Shown here one piece after another: positions 35,206 to 46,400 of a stretch of DNA of 64,000 nucleotides. The notes beneath the pieces were generated by a model, which searched no databases, was not told the origin of the DNA, and saw only the letters and a list, made by a program, of their open reading frames with translations. A program made the position numbers and the translations under genes. Source of the stretch: Edaphochlamys debaryana (Eukaryota; Chlorophyta; Chlorophyceae; Chlamydomonadales); assembly GCA_016858145.1 (NCBI GenBank), contig JAEHOE010000002.1:3472001-3536000 (forward strand), given 5' to 3'. Every line of letters begins with the position of its first letter. Within the stretch, counting starts at the first letter, position 1.

Positions 35206-37452
35206 CAGGGCTAGCAGGGCGTCCCTGTCTGTCCTACGTACGGTATGTACATGGCCTTCCTTGATCTTAGCAGAGTGGCCTGGAGCGGCGGCAGGTACAT
35301 AGGCGGATAGATGTTGCATAGAACATGTACCAATGTGCAACTTGAAGATGCAGCTTGAAGATGCAACTTGAAGATGATCGGTTGGTACCCCAGATTGGGA
35401 TCTTTAGTCGATTGTACATACGTAAAACGTACTGAGTGTCTGGTGATGGCTGGGCTGCGTCCCGTTGGCAAAGGGGCCCTTGATTGGATTTCGCCTGGCC
35501 TGGGCTCGGAGGGCTCTCAGGTTCGTGCTTAGCACTTCCAGCCCGAACTTTGGCAGCTGCATTGCCACCAACCGAAAGGGCTAAGACAGGGACGGAAAGA
35601 TGGGGGTGTTGGCGAGGTTGGGAGGGAAGGAGACACGGGAACAATAATGAGGCGGGCGGAAGTGGGACGCGTTGGACGACTTGAGAACGGCAAAAAGTTG
35701 GCTGGGTGTAAGCAGCTTCCTCGAAACTGGAAAATGGGCTGAGCCTTGGACTTGCTGGGCAGCGGGGAATGCGTGCAGGCAGGGTCGCGCGGGTCGTGCG
35801 GTGCGCTCCGTGCAAGGGTCGTGCGGCGCGCTCCGTGCAAGGGTCGTGTTGCTATTAGCCGCCGGCCCAGCCGACTAAACTGGCCTGTAAGGCGAGGAGG
35901 ACCGTAGCTCAGGGCCTTTTAATACATATTAAACTTTCGGTGCGTGTCGGGAAGGGCACCACCGAACGCCGAGGGCCCGACATGGTGCGGGCGGGACGTG
36001 GCCCGGCCGTTTCGCGAGTGCATGCGTAACGGCGATGCTCGCAAGTGCCGCGACCCTGGGCTTGCCCGACACGGCTTCTTTCGGCGTATTGCGCGTGCCT
36101 ACCGCTCTACAGGCGTGTCTGGTGGAGTCTGGCGGTGCGCTCCGTGCAAAGGTTTGGAGTCGACACCAGGGGGTGGACACGGGGCGAAACACAGCACGCC
36201 GACCGATCGGCGAGGTAAGTTTAACCCAGATCGGTAAGTATATAGGTTAATATTGCATGACATCTTCACGAGCGGATATCTGCTCCGCTCCTCGGGCTAA
36301 ATATGCGAGGTGGTGCGACAACATGTTGAGTTCGCGTCAGGTCGGTTAGGACAGTTAGGAACATCGTGGGATCGGCCGGGTCCGTCAACTAGCGGCCTCC
36401 ATGGGCGGTCCGAAGGGCGTGCCTCCAGAGGATACTTCTGAAGCGCGTCGTGTGGTTGGCGAGAGCAGGGTCGATAGTTGATGGCGTTATCGCGCGATAT
36501 CTTGCCAACTAAACGTCGCATGTTGACGCCTATCATGGCCCAGCTCGACGGAAGTCGCCCTCCCGCTCGCGTGTCTTTGAATGCATGGACAGCACGGTGT
36601 TAGCGTGGACAGGGGGTGGGGTAAGTGTGAGGCTCGTGAAACCATTAGCGGACCCCGCAAGCGGGGCACGCCAACCCCGCTTTGCTGAACGTGATGAGGA
36701 CACGGGAGGAAGGGGGCAGCAGGGGTTACGGCGAGGATAACTTGCAGTAACCGTTGGACCTGTGTACGCATTAGCCGATGCGGGTTCCTGCGGCCGCATG
36801 TTCGGGGAGCTGAGCCTGCGGCGGCTTTCTCGATGGCAAGTCGGCAGTGTCTTCGCCGACCACCCCTGCGGTATCCCAGCTGTGTGGTGTGTCAGTCTAA
36901 TGTCAGCCTGGAGACACGGGGAGGGCCTGGGAAGGGGACCCGATCGGGTGGATATACGGCGCGTGGGTCGTCCGGGAGAAAGGCGGGGAGAGGGGAGAAA
37001 GGCAGGGCGACCGCGTGCCGTGCCGTCCCTGCCGCGCGTCTGCACTTGGTAGTAAATGGTGCCCTTGGCACATTGCCTACAGCGCTTACTACTGCCCACC
37101 CCTGAGCCGAGCTCAACTTGGCAAGCGTGTGGCCCACAATCGCGACGCGCAACTTGGCCACGCTTCGCCTCACCTCGCGCATCTAGCGTCAAGTACTGAA
37201 CCCAATCACCACAGTCGAAGCGCACGGGACGCGGGCGAAGCCCTTCCAGGCGCACGCTGCTGCTTCATGCCCGCGCCATCCTCGCCCGCGCCTCTTCCCG
37301 AGGCGACCCCCGAGCACTTAGCGGCTCTGGGCTTGTAGACCGGAGTCGTTACAGAAGCTGGAATACCTACGAGCTCGGGCTCCTTCCGGGGCGACAGGCC
37401 CCGTCCAGCCGCCCCTCGCCGGCCCCCTCGGCTAGACGGTCCGCCTGCCCCT
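35206..37452. other. Intergenic region upstream of the helicase-TFIIS gene
   Basis: No gene supported. TGTAA at 35707 could end gene A. A 25-27 bp unit (TGCGCTCCGTGCAAGGGTCGTG) is tandemly repeated at about 35797-35847, with a further copy near 36130-36155. I looked here for an N-terminal PD-(D/E)XK nuclease belonging to the downstream helicase and found none. Confidence 0.5.
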
Positions 37453-40400
37453 ATGGAGCAAGCGGCCGCGGAGGGCGGCGCGGGCACAGCGCCGGGGCAG
37501 GGCGAGCAGGCGCACCAGGCGACAGCGCTGAGGCGTAGGGCGGAGGCGCTGGCGACGCGGGTGGGTCCCGGGGCTATCTCTTCGGGCTCAACACGAAACC
37601 ACCGCCATCCCACTGCTAAATGCTACCCAACTACTGCTCTCCACCGCACTGCTTCTGAACCTTTACTAGCTTTCCCTTTCCTTATGTTAATTTTGAACAG
37701 GTGCTGCGGAGGGGCCTCGCGGAGATGGCCCGGCGCGCTCGAAGGCAGCGGGCGAGCCGGGGCAGCACCGGGGAGGGGGAGGAGGGGGAGGAGGAGGAAG
37801 GGGAGGGGTCCGGCGGGGAGTACGCGATGCAGCCGCGGCCCCACCAGGTGGGTGCGGTGGCGTTGCCGCTAGGGGGAGGGGGCAAGGGGGGTTGTGGGGA
37901 TGGCCCCGACAGATGTGCGTGTGTGTTTTGCCGACGCGTGCCGCGCCGTGCCGTGCCGCCAGGTGGATGCGGTGGCTTCGCTGCTGGTGGCGGTGCACGG
38001 GGACACGGCCGCCCCCGACCCCACAAACTACCTGGTGCAGGTGGGGACGAGGGGCGGGGGGGAGGGGTGTCGGGGGAAATGGGCAGGCGTGCTTATGTGT
38101 TTCGCCGACGCGTTCCGGGGTGGGCAGGGCGGGAGGGTGGCTGTCTGCGTGCGGGGCGGGGAACGGCGTCCAAGCACATTGTGTAAACCAGCACCCCGCT
38201 CCCCACTTCCCCTCACTCCTAACCCCCCTTAGCACTCCGCCGGCAGTGGCAAGTCCGCCACCCTCGCCGCCCTCGCCACCGCCCTCGCCATCGGAGGGAG
38301 CAGCTGGGCCTATGACGGTACCGACGGCGGTTGGGCGCACGGCGAGCCAACCGCCGACGGCGGTTGCGACGGTTGGTCCGACGCCACTGGGAACCGCTTC
38401 TATCCGGTGCTCGTCCTGGTGGACCGGACGCAGTTGGACGAGCAGCTTGGGGCGGCGGTGGACGCCTTCTGGGCGGGTGGGCCTGGGCCGGGTTGGAGTG
38501 GGCCTGGGCAGGGTTGCGCTGGACCTGAACCGGGTGGAGGGGCCCAGATTGCGAACGAGGCATCGTGGCACAGGACTGGGCAGGTGGAAGGGTCTAGGAT
38601 CAAGGGTTTAGGGCCCGTGGCTTGTTGGAACGCAGTGCTGAGATATGCGTGGCCGCACAGATCTCTCTTGCGCCCGTGCTCACGACTCCCTCATTGCAGG
38701 CAATGGCTGCCCACCCGCCGACCTCACTCGAGCCGCCTCCACCGCTCAGCTGCGGTCCTTCCTGGCCTCCGCGGCCTCCGCCGCCGCCTCGCCTGCCGGC
38801 CCCCGGGCCCCCCGTCGGCTGACGTCAGCAGCGGCGGCGGCGACGGCAGCGCCCACGCCCCGTGTGGTGTTGGCGACGGTACAGAAACTGACAGCGCTTT
38901 GGCGCAGCGGCGCGGGCGCTAGCGGCAAGGGCCGGGGTGGCGGTGGCGGCGGCGGGGGGAGAGGTGGCCCCGGAGGAGGAGGCGCCGCTGGCGGCGGCGG
39001 AGGGGGCGTGGAGCCATTAGGCGGTGGGCAGGTGAGGCTGCCCAGGTTCCGAATCAAGAACCAGGTCTGGACCCGGTGGTCGCTCATGATCTGGATTCGG
39101 ATCTTGTGACAGCAGCACTTGTGACCCGTGATCCGGACAATCCGGATCCGCCGCAGGCCCGCATCGCGATCATTGCGGACGAGGCGCACCGCCACCACGG
39201 CCACGGTACCACGGACCAGATCCACCAGGTAAGGCTGTACGGCAGATCACAGAGAGTCAAATTCCATGCTTTTGCGGCTCCATGACACGACCTTCCATGT
39301 CCATGCCTGCTCCTTGACTGCCCCTCTCCTGCCTGCTCTCCCCTGAACCGATGCTGGTAGATTCTGGCAGGGGCCTTCTCGAACAGCCGCCGGGGCGGGT
39401 ACCGGTACCACTTATCCTGCCCCATTCCATGTCCGCTTACTTCCGCGCCCCCTCCTTCCAATCCCGCTCCCCTGTAGATCCTAGCGGGGGCCTTCTCGGG
39501 CAGCCGCCAGGGGGGCGGCGGCGGCAGGCCGGGCCAGGGGCGCGTGCAGGCGCTGCGGCAGCCTCGGCACCTGACGTACGTGGGCTTCACGGCCACGCCC
39601 AGCCCCAAGGTGGGTGTGCGGTGCCGTGCGGCGGTGCCGTGCGGGGCTGTCTGTACGGTGCTGTGCGGTGCCGTGCGGTGCTTAGCACGAGAGGCCATCG
39701 CGCGGGCAAGGGGCCTGTCAGGCTTTGCAGCTCTCATGCACGGTGCGTGGTCCCCAGAAACCTGCTACCACAACCTTCCTCCCTGGTCCCTTGCCTGTCC
39801 CCTAACCTTCCTGCTCTCTTCCCTTCGACCACTCCAACCCCATTGCTTTTGTCATTCCAAGGCCCTTCAACTCTTCGGCGTCTCGACGCCCGTTCCAGCG
39901 GACGAAGATCACGATCCCCCGGATCTGGCTGACAGGGAGCAGGCGGCCGTGGACGCGGATGACGAGCCCGCCATGCTGTACGCGCCGTTTCATTCGTATA
40001 GCATGCGATGCGCCGTCCATGACGGCTTCGTACTGGACGTGCTGCGTTCGTACACCGCGGTTACGCCCCGGTTACGCATCGCCGGGTTGCGGAACGGCTC
40101 CGCCGAAAACGGGTCCGGGCCCCACGACAACAAAGCCGAAGGCAACGGAGCCGGGGCGGTTGCTACCGTTGGAGAGGCGGTCAACGGTACCGTTGGACCA
40201 ACCAACGGCAGGGTCGGGGCTGGCGGCGACGGAGGGTGCGAGGAGGGCGAGGCGGCTGCTGGCGAGGCGGCGGCGGGCGGGGGTCTGGCTGAGGAGGCGC
40301 TGGTGGAGGCGGCGTATAACAGCCGCGATGTGGTAGAGATCAAGGTGAGGTTTAACGGGATCCACATCCATGGAATCTGATTGGAGCATGCATGGTGGAG

Positions 40401-43400
40401 CGCAAGGTGGGCCTGACGGAACGCATAATTGCAAGGTCCCATCAGCCCGCCTGGCCTCCTCCTTCACTTGCCCCCTCCGGCCCGCATCCTTCAACCTCCT
40501 CCACCCCTTGCTCCCCCCAACCCCCACCCCACCTCAGGCCGCCTACATCGCCTCCCGCTTCGGCGAGCTCTGGGCCCGCGCCTCCGCCGCCGGATTCAGT
40601 CAACTCCGGGGCATGGTCGTGACCCGCAGCCGCCAGCACGTGGCCTGGTACTGCACGGTACGACGTGATCTGCCGTACAGCTGCATGACAGCGCCACAGG
40701 GGGGAACGGGGCCTCCATCCACCAGGTTCTAATGCTGACCCCCACCACCCCCACCCTCGCAGGCGCTGCGGCGGGCAGTGGCGCAGGAGCCCGCCCTGGC
40801 TCGACTGGCGGGTGGGGGCGGTGGGCGGGGAGGGCCAGGGGACCCTAGACGTAGGGCTTTCCCTGGTGCGGCAATTGGGTGCGATCTTGCCACGACTCAT
40901 CAGATCTCACACGCCTGACGCCGACACCGGGCGGCCAACCACGGGCACAGGGGATCGGGGGGATAAGGGATAGGGGCTTGGCGGGTGGGGCTGTGCTGCA
41001 GTCCTGGATCAGGGAGGTTAGGGGGGCTAAGGACGTAGGGTTTGCCGTGGTTGGGGGCAGGGATGAGGTCTTGATGGCTGGGCAGTTGGGAGGTGGGGAT
41101 GCTTCCGCTCGAGCTACGACTGCTCTCGGCCCCGCGCGCCACACCCTGCCCACCACCCTGTCCACCATGGCATAGGGGCTAAGGGGCATGGCCGCTTATG
41201 AGTGCTTGTCCCCATGACACGACCGCTTGAATCCCGCGCGCCCCACCTTGCCCACCTCCCTGTCCACCGCTCCGCGGTCCGCAGAGGAGGCCGCCCGGGC
41301 GGACCCCTCCGACGCCGCCGCATCCAGCCGCGGTCCTTTCGTGTACGGAGCCTTCTCAGGTAACAGCCCAGCTGACTGACTGGAATGCTGTGAAGCCTCT
41401 GGCTATGTTAGGAAGGATACCTAGAACATGCCGGCATTGACTGGCAATAAGTGTCACCCTGCCTTGGGCCCTATCTCCTTCGCACCGCGCCCTACCTTTT
41501 GCCCTTCCTTCCTCCTGGTCTCCCCATCACCCCGTGACCCCACCCGCAGGCTCCGTGCCGATGCCGGAGGATGAGGCGGAGGCGGTTCAAGCAGAGCTGG
41601 GGGCGGCCGGCTGGGCGGGGGCGGGGGCGGGGGCGGCCGCGGCGGCGGCGGGTCGGCGGCGGCAGGCGCGGCTGCGGTCCGGGCGGGACGGCGGCGGCGA
41701 CGACGAAGGGAGAGGTAAGACCAAGCCCAGCTGCAACTCCGGTATGCCTTCCCGATCATGATCCATCAAAAGAGCCGTGGCTGATTACGGTATTACTTCT
41801 CTATTGCAAGGAGAAGCTCTGAGGCGGAGGCGTGTGCGCTTGGATTGAAGAACTGCCTTAATGCGATTGCCCCTGCAACCGTGCAGGGGAACCCTCCGGA
41901 TCGGGCTCGGATGCAGACGGCGGCGGCAGGGCTGGCGGCGGCGGCGGCGGCAGGTGGCCCAAGCGCCGCCGCGTTGGCGCCAAGGGCGGCGGGGGCAAGG
42001 GCAAAGCGAAAGGCGGGGGCTGGGATGCCGCATTGGCACACCTCGAATCCCCAGCGGGCCCGAAGGGGAAGGCAGGGGCGGAAGACCAGGAAGAGGAGGA
42101 GGAGGAGCAGGGGGTTGGCGCGGACGGCGGCAGCAGCAGCGGCAGCGGCGGCGACGACGGGGCGGGCGAGTCGGAGCTGTCGAGCGAGAGCGAGGGCGGC
42201 AGCGATAGCGGGAGCGAGTGGAGTGCGGAGGAGGCTAGCCTGCCCTCCGACGACGAAGAGAGCGGGGACGAGGACGGCGGGGAGGAATCCACAGATGCGG
42301 AGGCCAGCGCCGGCAAAGGGCAATGCGACGGGCTCAGCGGCAGCAGTGACGGGGACGGCGACGGCGAGGGGAGTGGCGGGCGGCCGCCGCGCAAGCGGCG
42401 GAGAGGGCTGTCCGCCGGGCCTTCGGCCTCGGACGGCAAGGGTCCTGCCTCCGCCGCCGGCGGTGGCGAGGGTGGCGAGGCCGGCGGCGGCGGCGGCGGC
42501 AGCTCTCTGTTTGGGAGCGAGAGCCGCGGCGGCGAGGCGTCGCTACAACGGGCTTCGGGGCGGCGGCGGAGCGCCAGCGGCCGGGCTGCGGTGCGCCGCC
42601 AGGCCAGCCGCCTGTCGGTTGGGTCCAAGGGCGGGCCCGGACGGGCCCAGGCCGGGCCCTGCGGCGCTGCCATGACTGTCGACGAGTGCATGGAAGACGA
42701 AGAGCCGCCTGCCGCTGCCGCCGCCGCCGCCGGCAAGCGCATCCCCCGCGCCGCCTCGTGCACCGCCCTGCAAAAGGGTGCCTGCAAGGACGGCACACGT
42801 GCGGGAAGTGATTGTACGGCGCATAAACGTGACGGTACGGCGGTGGAGTTCGTCCAGATCAGCGAGTCGGACCTGAACGGTCGCGGGTCGGACCCGGCGG
42901 CCGCGAGGCTGCTGGTGGTCTGCTCTAAGTACGAGACCGGGTACGACGACCCTCGCCTGGGGGCCATGTTCGTGGACAGGTGCGTACGTCATACGGTGTA
43001 CGACATACCGGTACGGTGTACGGCGGCGTACGTGAAGGCGTACGACGTTCTGTGTGGATGGGAATTCGGTGCGTGTGGAGACTTGCTCAGCCTTGGCTTG
43101 CCTTCACGCCTGCCCTCCACAGGCCCCTGTCTGGAGCTAGGGCTGTGCAGGTGGGGTCCTGGGGATGGAGGTTTACAGGTGGTAGCAGTTGAGACGGAAA
43201 GCAGAAGCGCAGGGCGGCAGGGGCAGACCGGTGCTTGCATGGCCATCCTTGCGCCGCGGGGCTGGGGTGTCCGCACTCTGGTTCCTCCGCCTCCACACCT
43301 CAACCCCCGCTCCTGCCAACCCCACTTCACTCCCCCCCCCGGCCCCGGCCCCCCCCGTAACTCCCCTCCCCTTCCCCCTGACAGATCCTGGGCCGCCTCA

Positions 43401-46400
43401 ACCGCCTCTCCCCCCTCACCCCAATCCCCCACGACCTCCCCTCCTTCCATCTCCCCCATCTCCTCTCCCCCCTCCCCCTGACAGGTCCTGGGCCGCCTCA
43501 ACCGCCCCGCGCCCCGCCTGCGCAAGGCCTCCCCCCTCCTGGCCGTGGTGGACTTCGCAAACGGAGTGGGGGCGCTGCGGGAGGCGTTCGAGGACTTTTA
43601 CGACATAACCACACTAACAACAGGTAGGGTCGTATCTCCATGCGATTGCGAAACAATATACTGGACAGTTTGGTTTGAGTGTTTCGAGGGAGGCGCTCGA
43701 GGACTTTTATGAGATCACCACGCTCACCACAGGTAGGGCCCTACGGATATGGGCTACCTTAAGAGAGGCGCTTTGACTAGAGCCGCCTACGAGGGACTGG
43801 GGTATATGTGCCGTCTGAAGAGCTGCCCTGGTCTGCGGGCTTTATACTCTTAGTGGACGTTCACATGCGCACCGGGGTCCATGCGGGGTTCGTGCGAACC
43901 CGTCACATGTGGACAGCCCCCTGCCAAGGTAGGCCCCGGGCCCCATAGTCGACGCGTTTTGTGCCAGATAGGGGTGATGCTCACGACTCGTCGTCCCGTG
44001 TTTTGTCCCCAGGCAAGGCGGCCCGGCGTCTGACCCTGGAGCGCCAGCTGGAGCGCGCCCTCTCACGTGTGCTGGACGTACTGCAGCCCGCAGCAACCGC
44101 CGCCGCCGCCGCCGCCGCCGCCGCGGGCCCAACCGCCGCCGCCGCGCCAACCGCCGATCTGGGTCGCATGGGCGTACGGCAGCTGGCGGCGCTGGTCTCG
44201 TCCAGCTGGGTGCCGGCGGAGGCACGGCGGGCGCTCGAGTCTGACCTGGCGTCGTACGTGGCGGCGGCGGCGGCGGCGCGGGCCGAGGCGGCCGAGATGC
44301 CGCTGCCGTTCGCAAAGGCGCTTCTGGCCCAGGTACGGCGGTTTGGTCGTTTGTGTGGCGGTTAATCGATCGGTTGGCGGTCGGGACCGCTGGGTTGACA
44401 GTGCTTGCTCAGCTCGGACCATTCCTGCCATCACCCATTCGGCCTCCCTTTATGAAACCCTCTCCCTGCCCTGTAGATCACGGCTGACCGAGAGGCTCGC
44501 GAGCGACACCTCTCCGCCGCCACCGCCGCCGCCGCCGCCGCTGCAGCGGCCGAGGGCGGCGGCGGCGGCGGCGTCACACCGGCGCTTCCGGAGGTTTCCG
44601 TGGCGGGATGCGAGCTGGAGGAGACGTTTGCTGGACCCATCTACCTCGGGCCGCCGCCGCCGACAGCGGCGGCGGCGGCGGCTGCCCCGGCTGTCCCGGC
44701 GGCGGCGGCAGCGTTCAAGTCGGCGGCGGCGCCGTCAGCCGCTGGAGGCCCAGCGCCGGGCCCAGAGGGGGCCCAGGCGGGGCCCGGATCGGTGTCTGTA
44801 GCCGGGGCCCCGGGTGCCGGTCTGGTTGGAAGCTTCGCTGCTGCGGCGCCGGCCGCGGCGGCGCCACCAAGGCCTGCGATGCTGATCCGGCGGCTGGGCG
44901 GAGGGCCGGCGGCTTCCGGCGCGGCGGCGGCGGCTGCGAGGGGCAGGCGGTGAGCCGGCAGCTGTACCCTTTGGTGTCTGGCATGTTCCCTTTAGTACCA
45001 ATTCTTATGCACCGCTCTGTCGCTCTGTACCCCTTGCCTGCATACCGCCTCGCTCAATGCAGGGCCACGGGCGCCGGCGGGGGCAGGGGCGCTCCGTCCG
45101 GCGGCACGCGGCACTCGCGCCAGGCCGCCGCCGCCGCCATGGAGCGTCAGGTGGGGGCATGTGTGCGGCACTGTGCTGTACGGCGGCAATGTCGTACCTT
45201 CTACTCGCAAAGGGCAGATGTCTAGGCCTTCCCGCACTCAGGGTTTCCCGTTGTTTGCCAACCAACTCGTACCCAACGACACGTACGGCTCCCGTACATC
45301 GCAGGTCCGCCGCAACCGTCCCCTGGCGGAGGTCATTGCCGCTGCCAACGCCGCCCTCGACGCGGCGGCGGAGCGGCGGCTGGCGGCGGGCTTCCGCGAG
45401 GCAGCGGCGCGCCTCTCCGCCATCAACGCCGCCGCTGCCGTCGCCGCCAGCCCTGCCTCCGCCGCCGCCAGCGGCGCCGCCGGCAACGACCCGGCGCCGC
45501 CGCCGCCGCAGGACGTGTACGAGGTGCTGTGCCTGCTGCGCCGCCTGAGCCTGTGGCCCGTCAGCGTGGAGCAGCTGAGGGCGACGGCGGTGGGGCGGGA
45601 GGTGGCGGCGCTGAGGAAGCACCCGTGCGCGCAGGTGCGTGCTCTCGATATCTTCGTGTGAGGGGGTAGGGTGGGGGCGGCTTGAGGGGGGGGCGGGGTG
45701 GGTGGGTTTCTTGGGGCGGGACGTACCGTAATGGCGCGATCAGGGGGCGGGGGGCGGGGGGAGGAGGTTAACGACTCGGGACGGGTTACAATGGCAGCAC
45801 GGGAATGTGTGGCGGTGGTCCAGGGTCTGTTCGAGTGAGCCACGGCAGGGGGGCGGTGCGAGCGGTTGAAACGCGGATGCAGGGTAGCGACGGGGTGGTC
45901 TCGTGCAGGGGAGGATGGGTCCTGGCTTGGGGCAGTGGGCGACAGGACCTAAGGGCCGATACCGTAATTCACGATGAGCTGTTGCACGCGCCACTCCTTT
46001 CGCTCAATGGCTTGCGCTTACCTTCAATGCCACCTTCCCGTTTACCGCAGGTAGCAGCACTGGCACGCTCACTGGTGGCAAAGTGGAAGGTGGTCGCATC
46101 CAAGGCCGCCGCCCCGCCCGCGCCCTCCCCTGCCCCCGGCTCGGGCGCCAGCCCCGCGCCCCCCGGCTCCTCCGGCCCATCGTCCGCCCCTGCCAACGGC
46201 AACAATGCCGCGTCCGTATCAGGATCCACATCTGCCGTGGACGAGAAGCTGAGATCCAAGGCCAGATCCATGCTGGCGGATTCGTTGCGTGCCCACGTGG
46301 CGGCGGCGGCCAAGGATCAGGGCCGCCAGCCCACGCCGTCGGAGGCGGATGCAGCCCGGCTGGAACTGGCGGCACGGGGTGTGGAGGAGGCCGTGTACGA

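Noticed and set aside
43690..43738. Extra helicase exon DFYEITTLTT-like
   Set aside because: It is an echo of the end of exon 15 without an acceptor; using it would repeat the same peptide.
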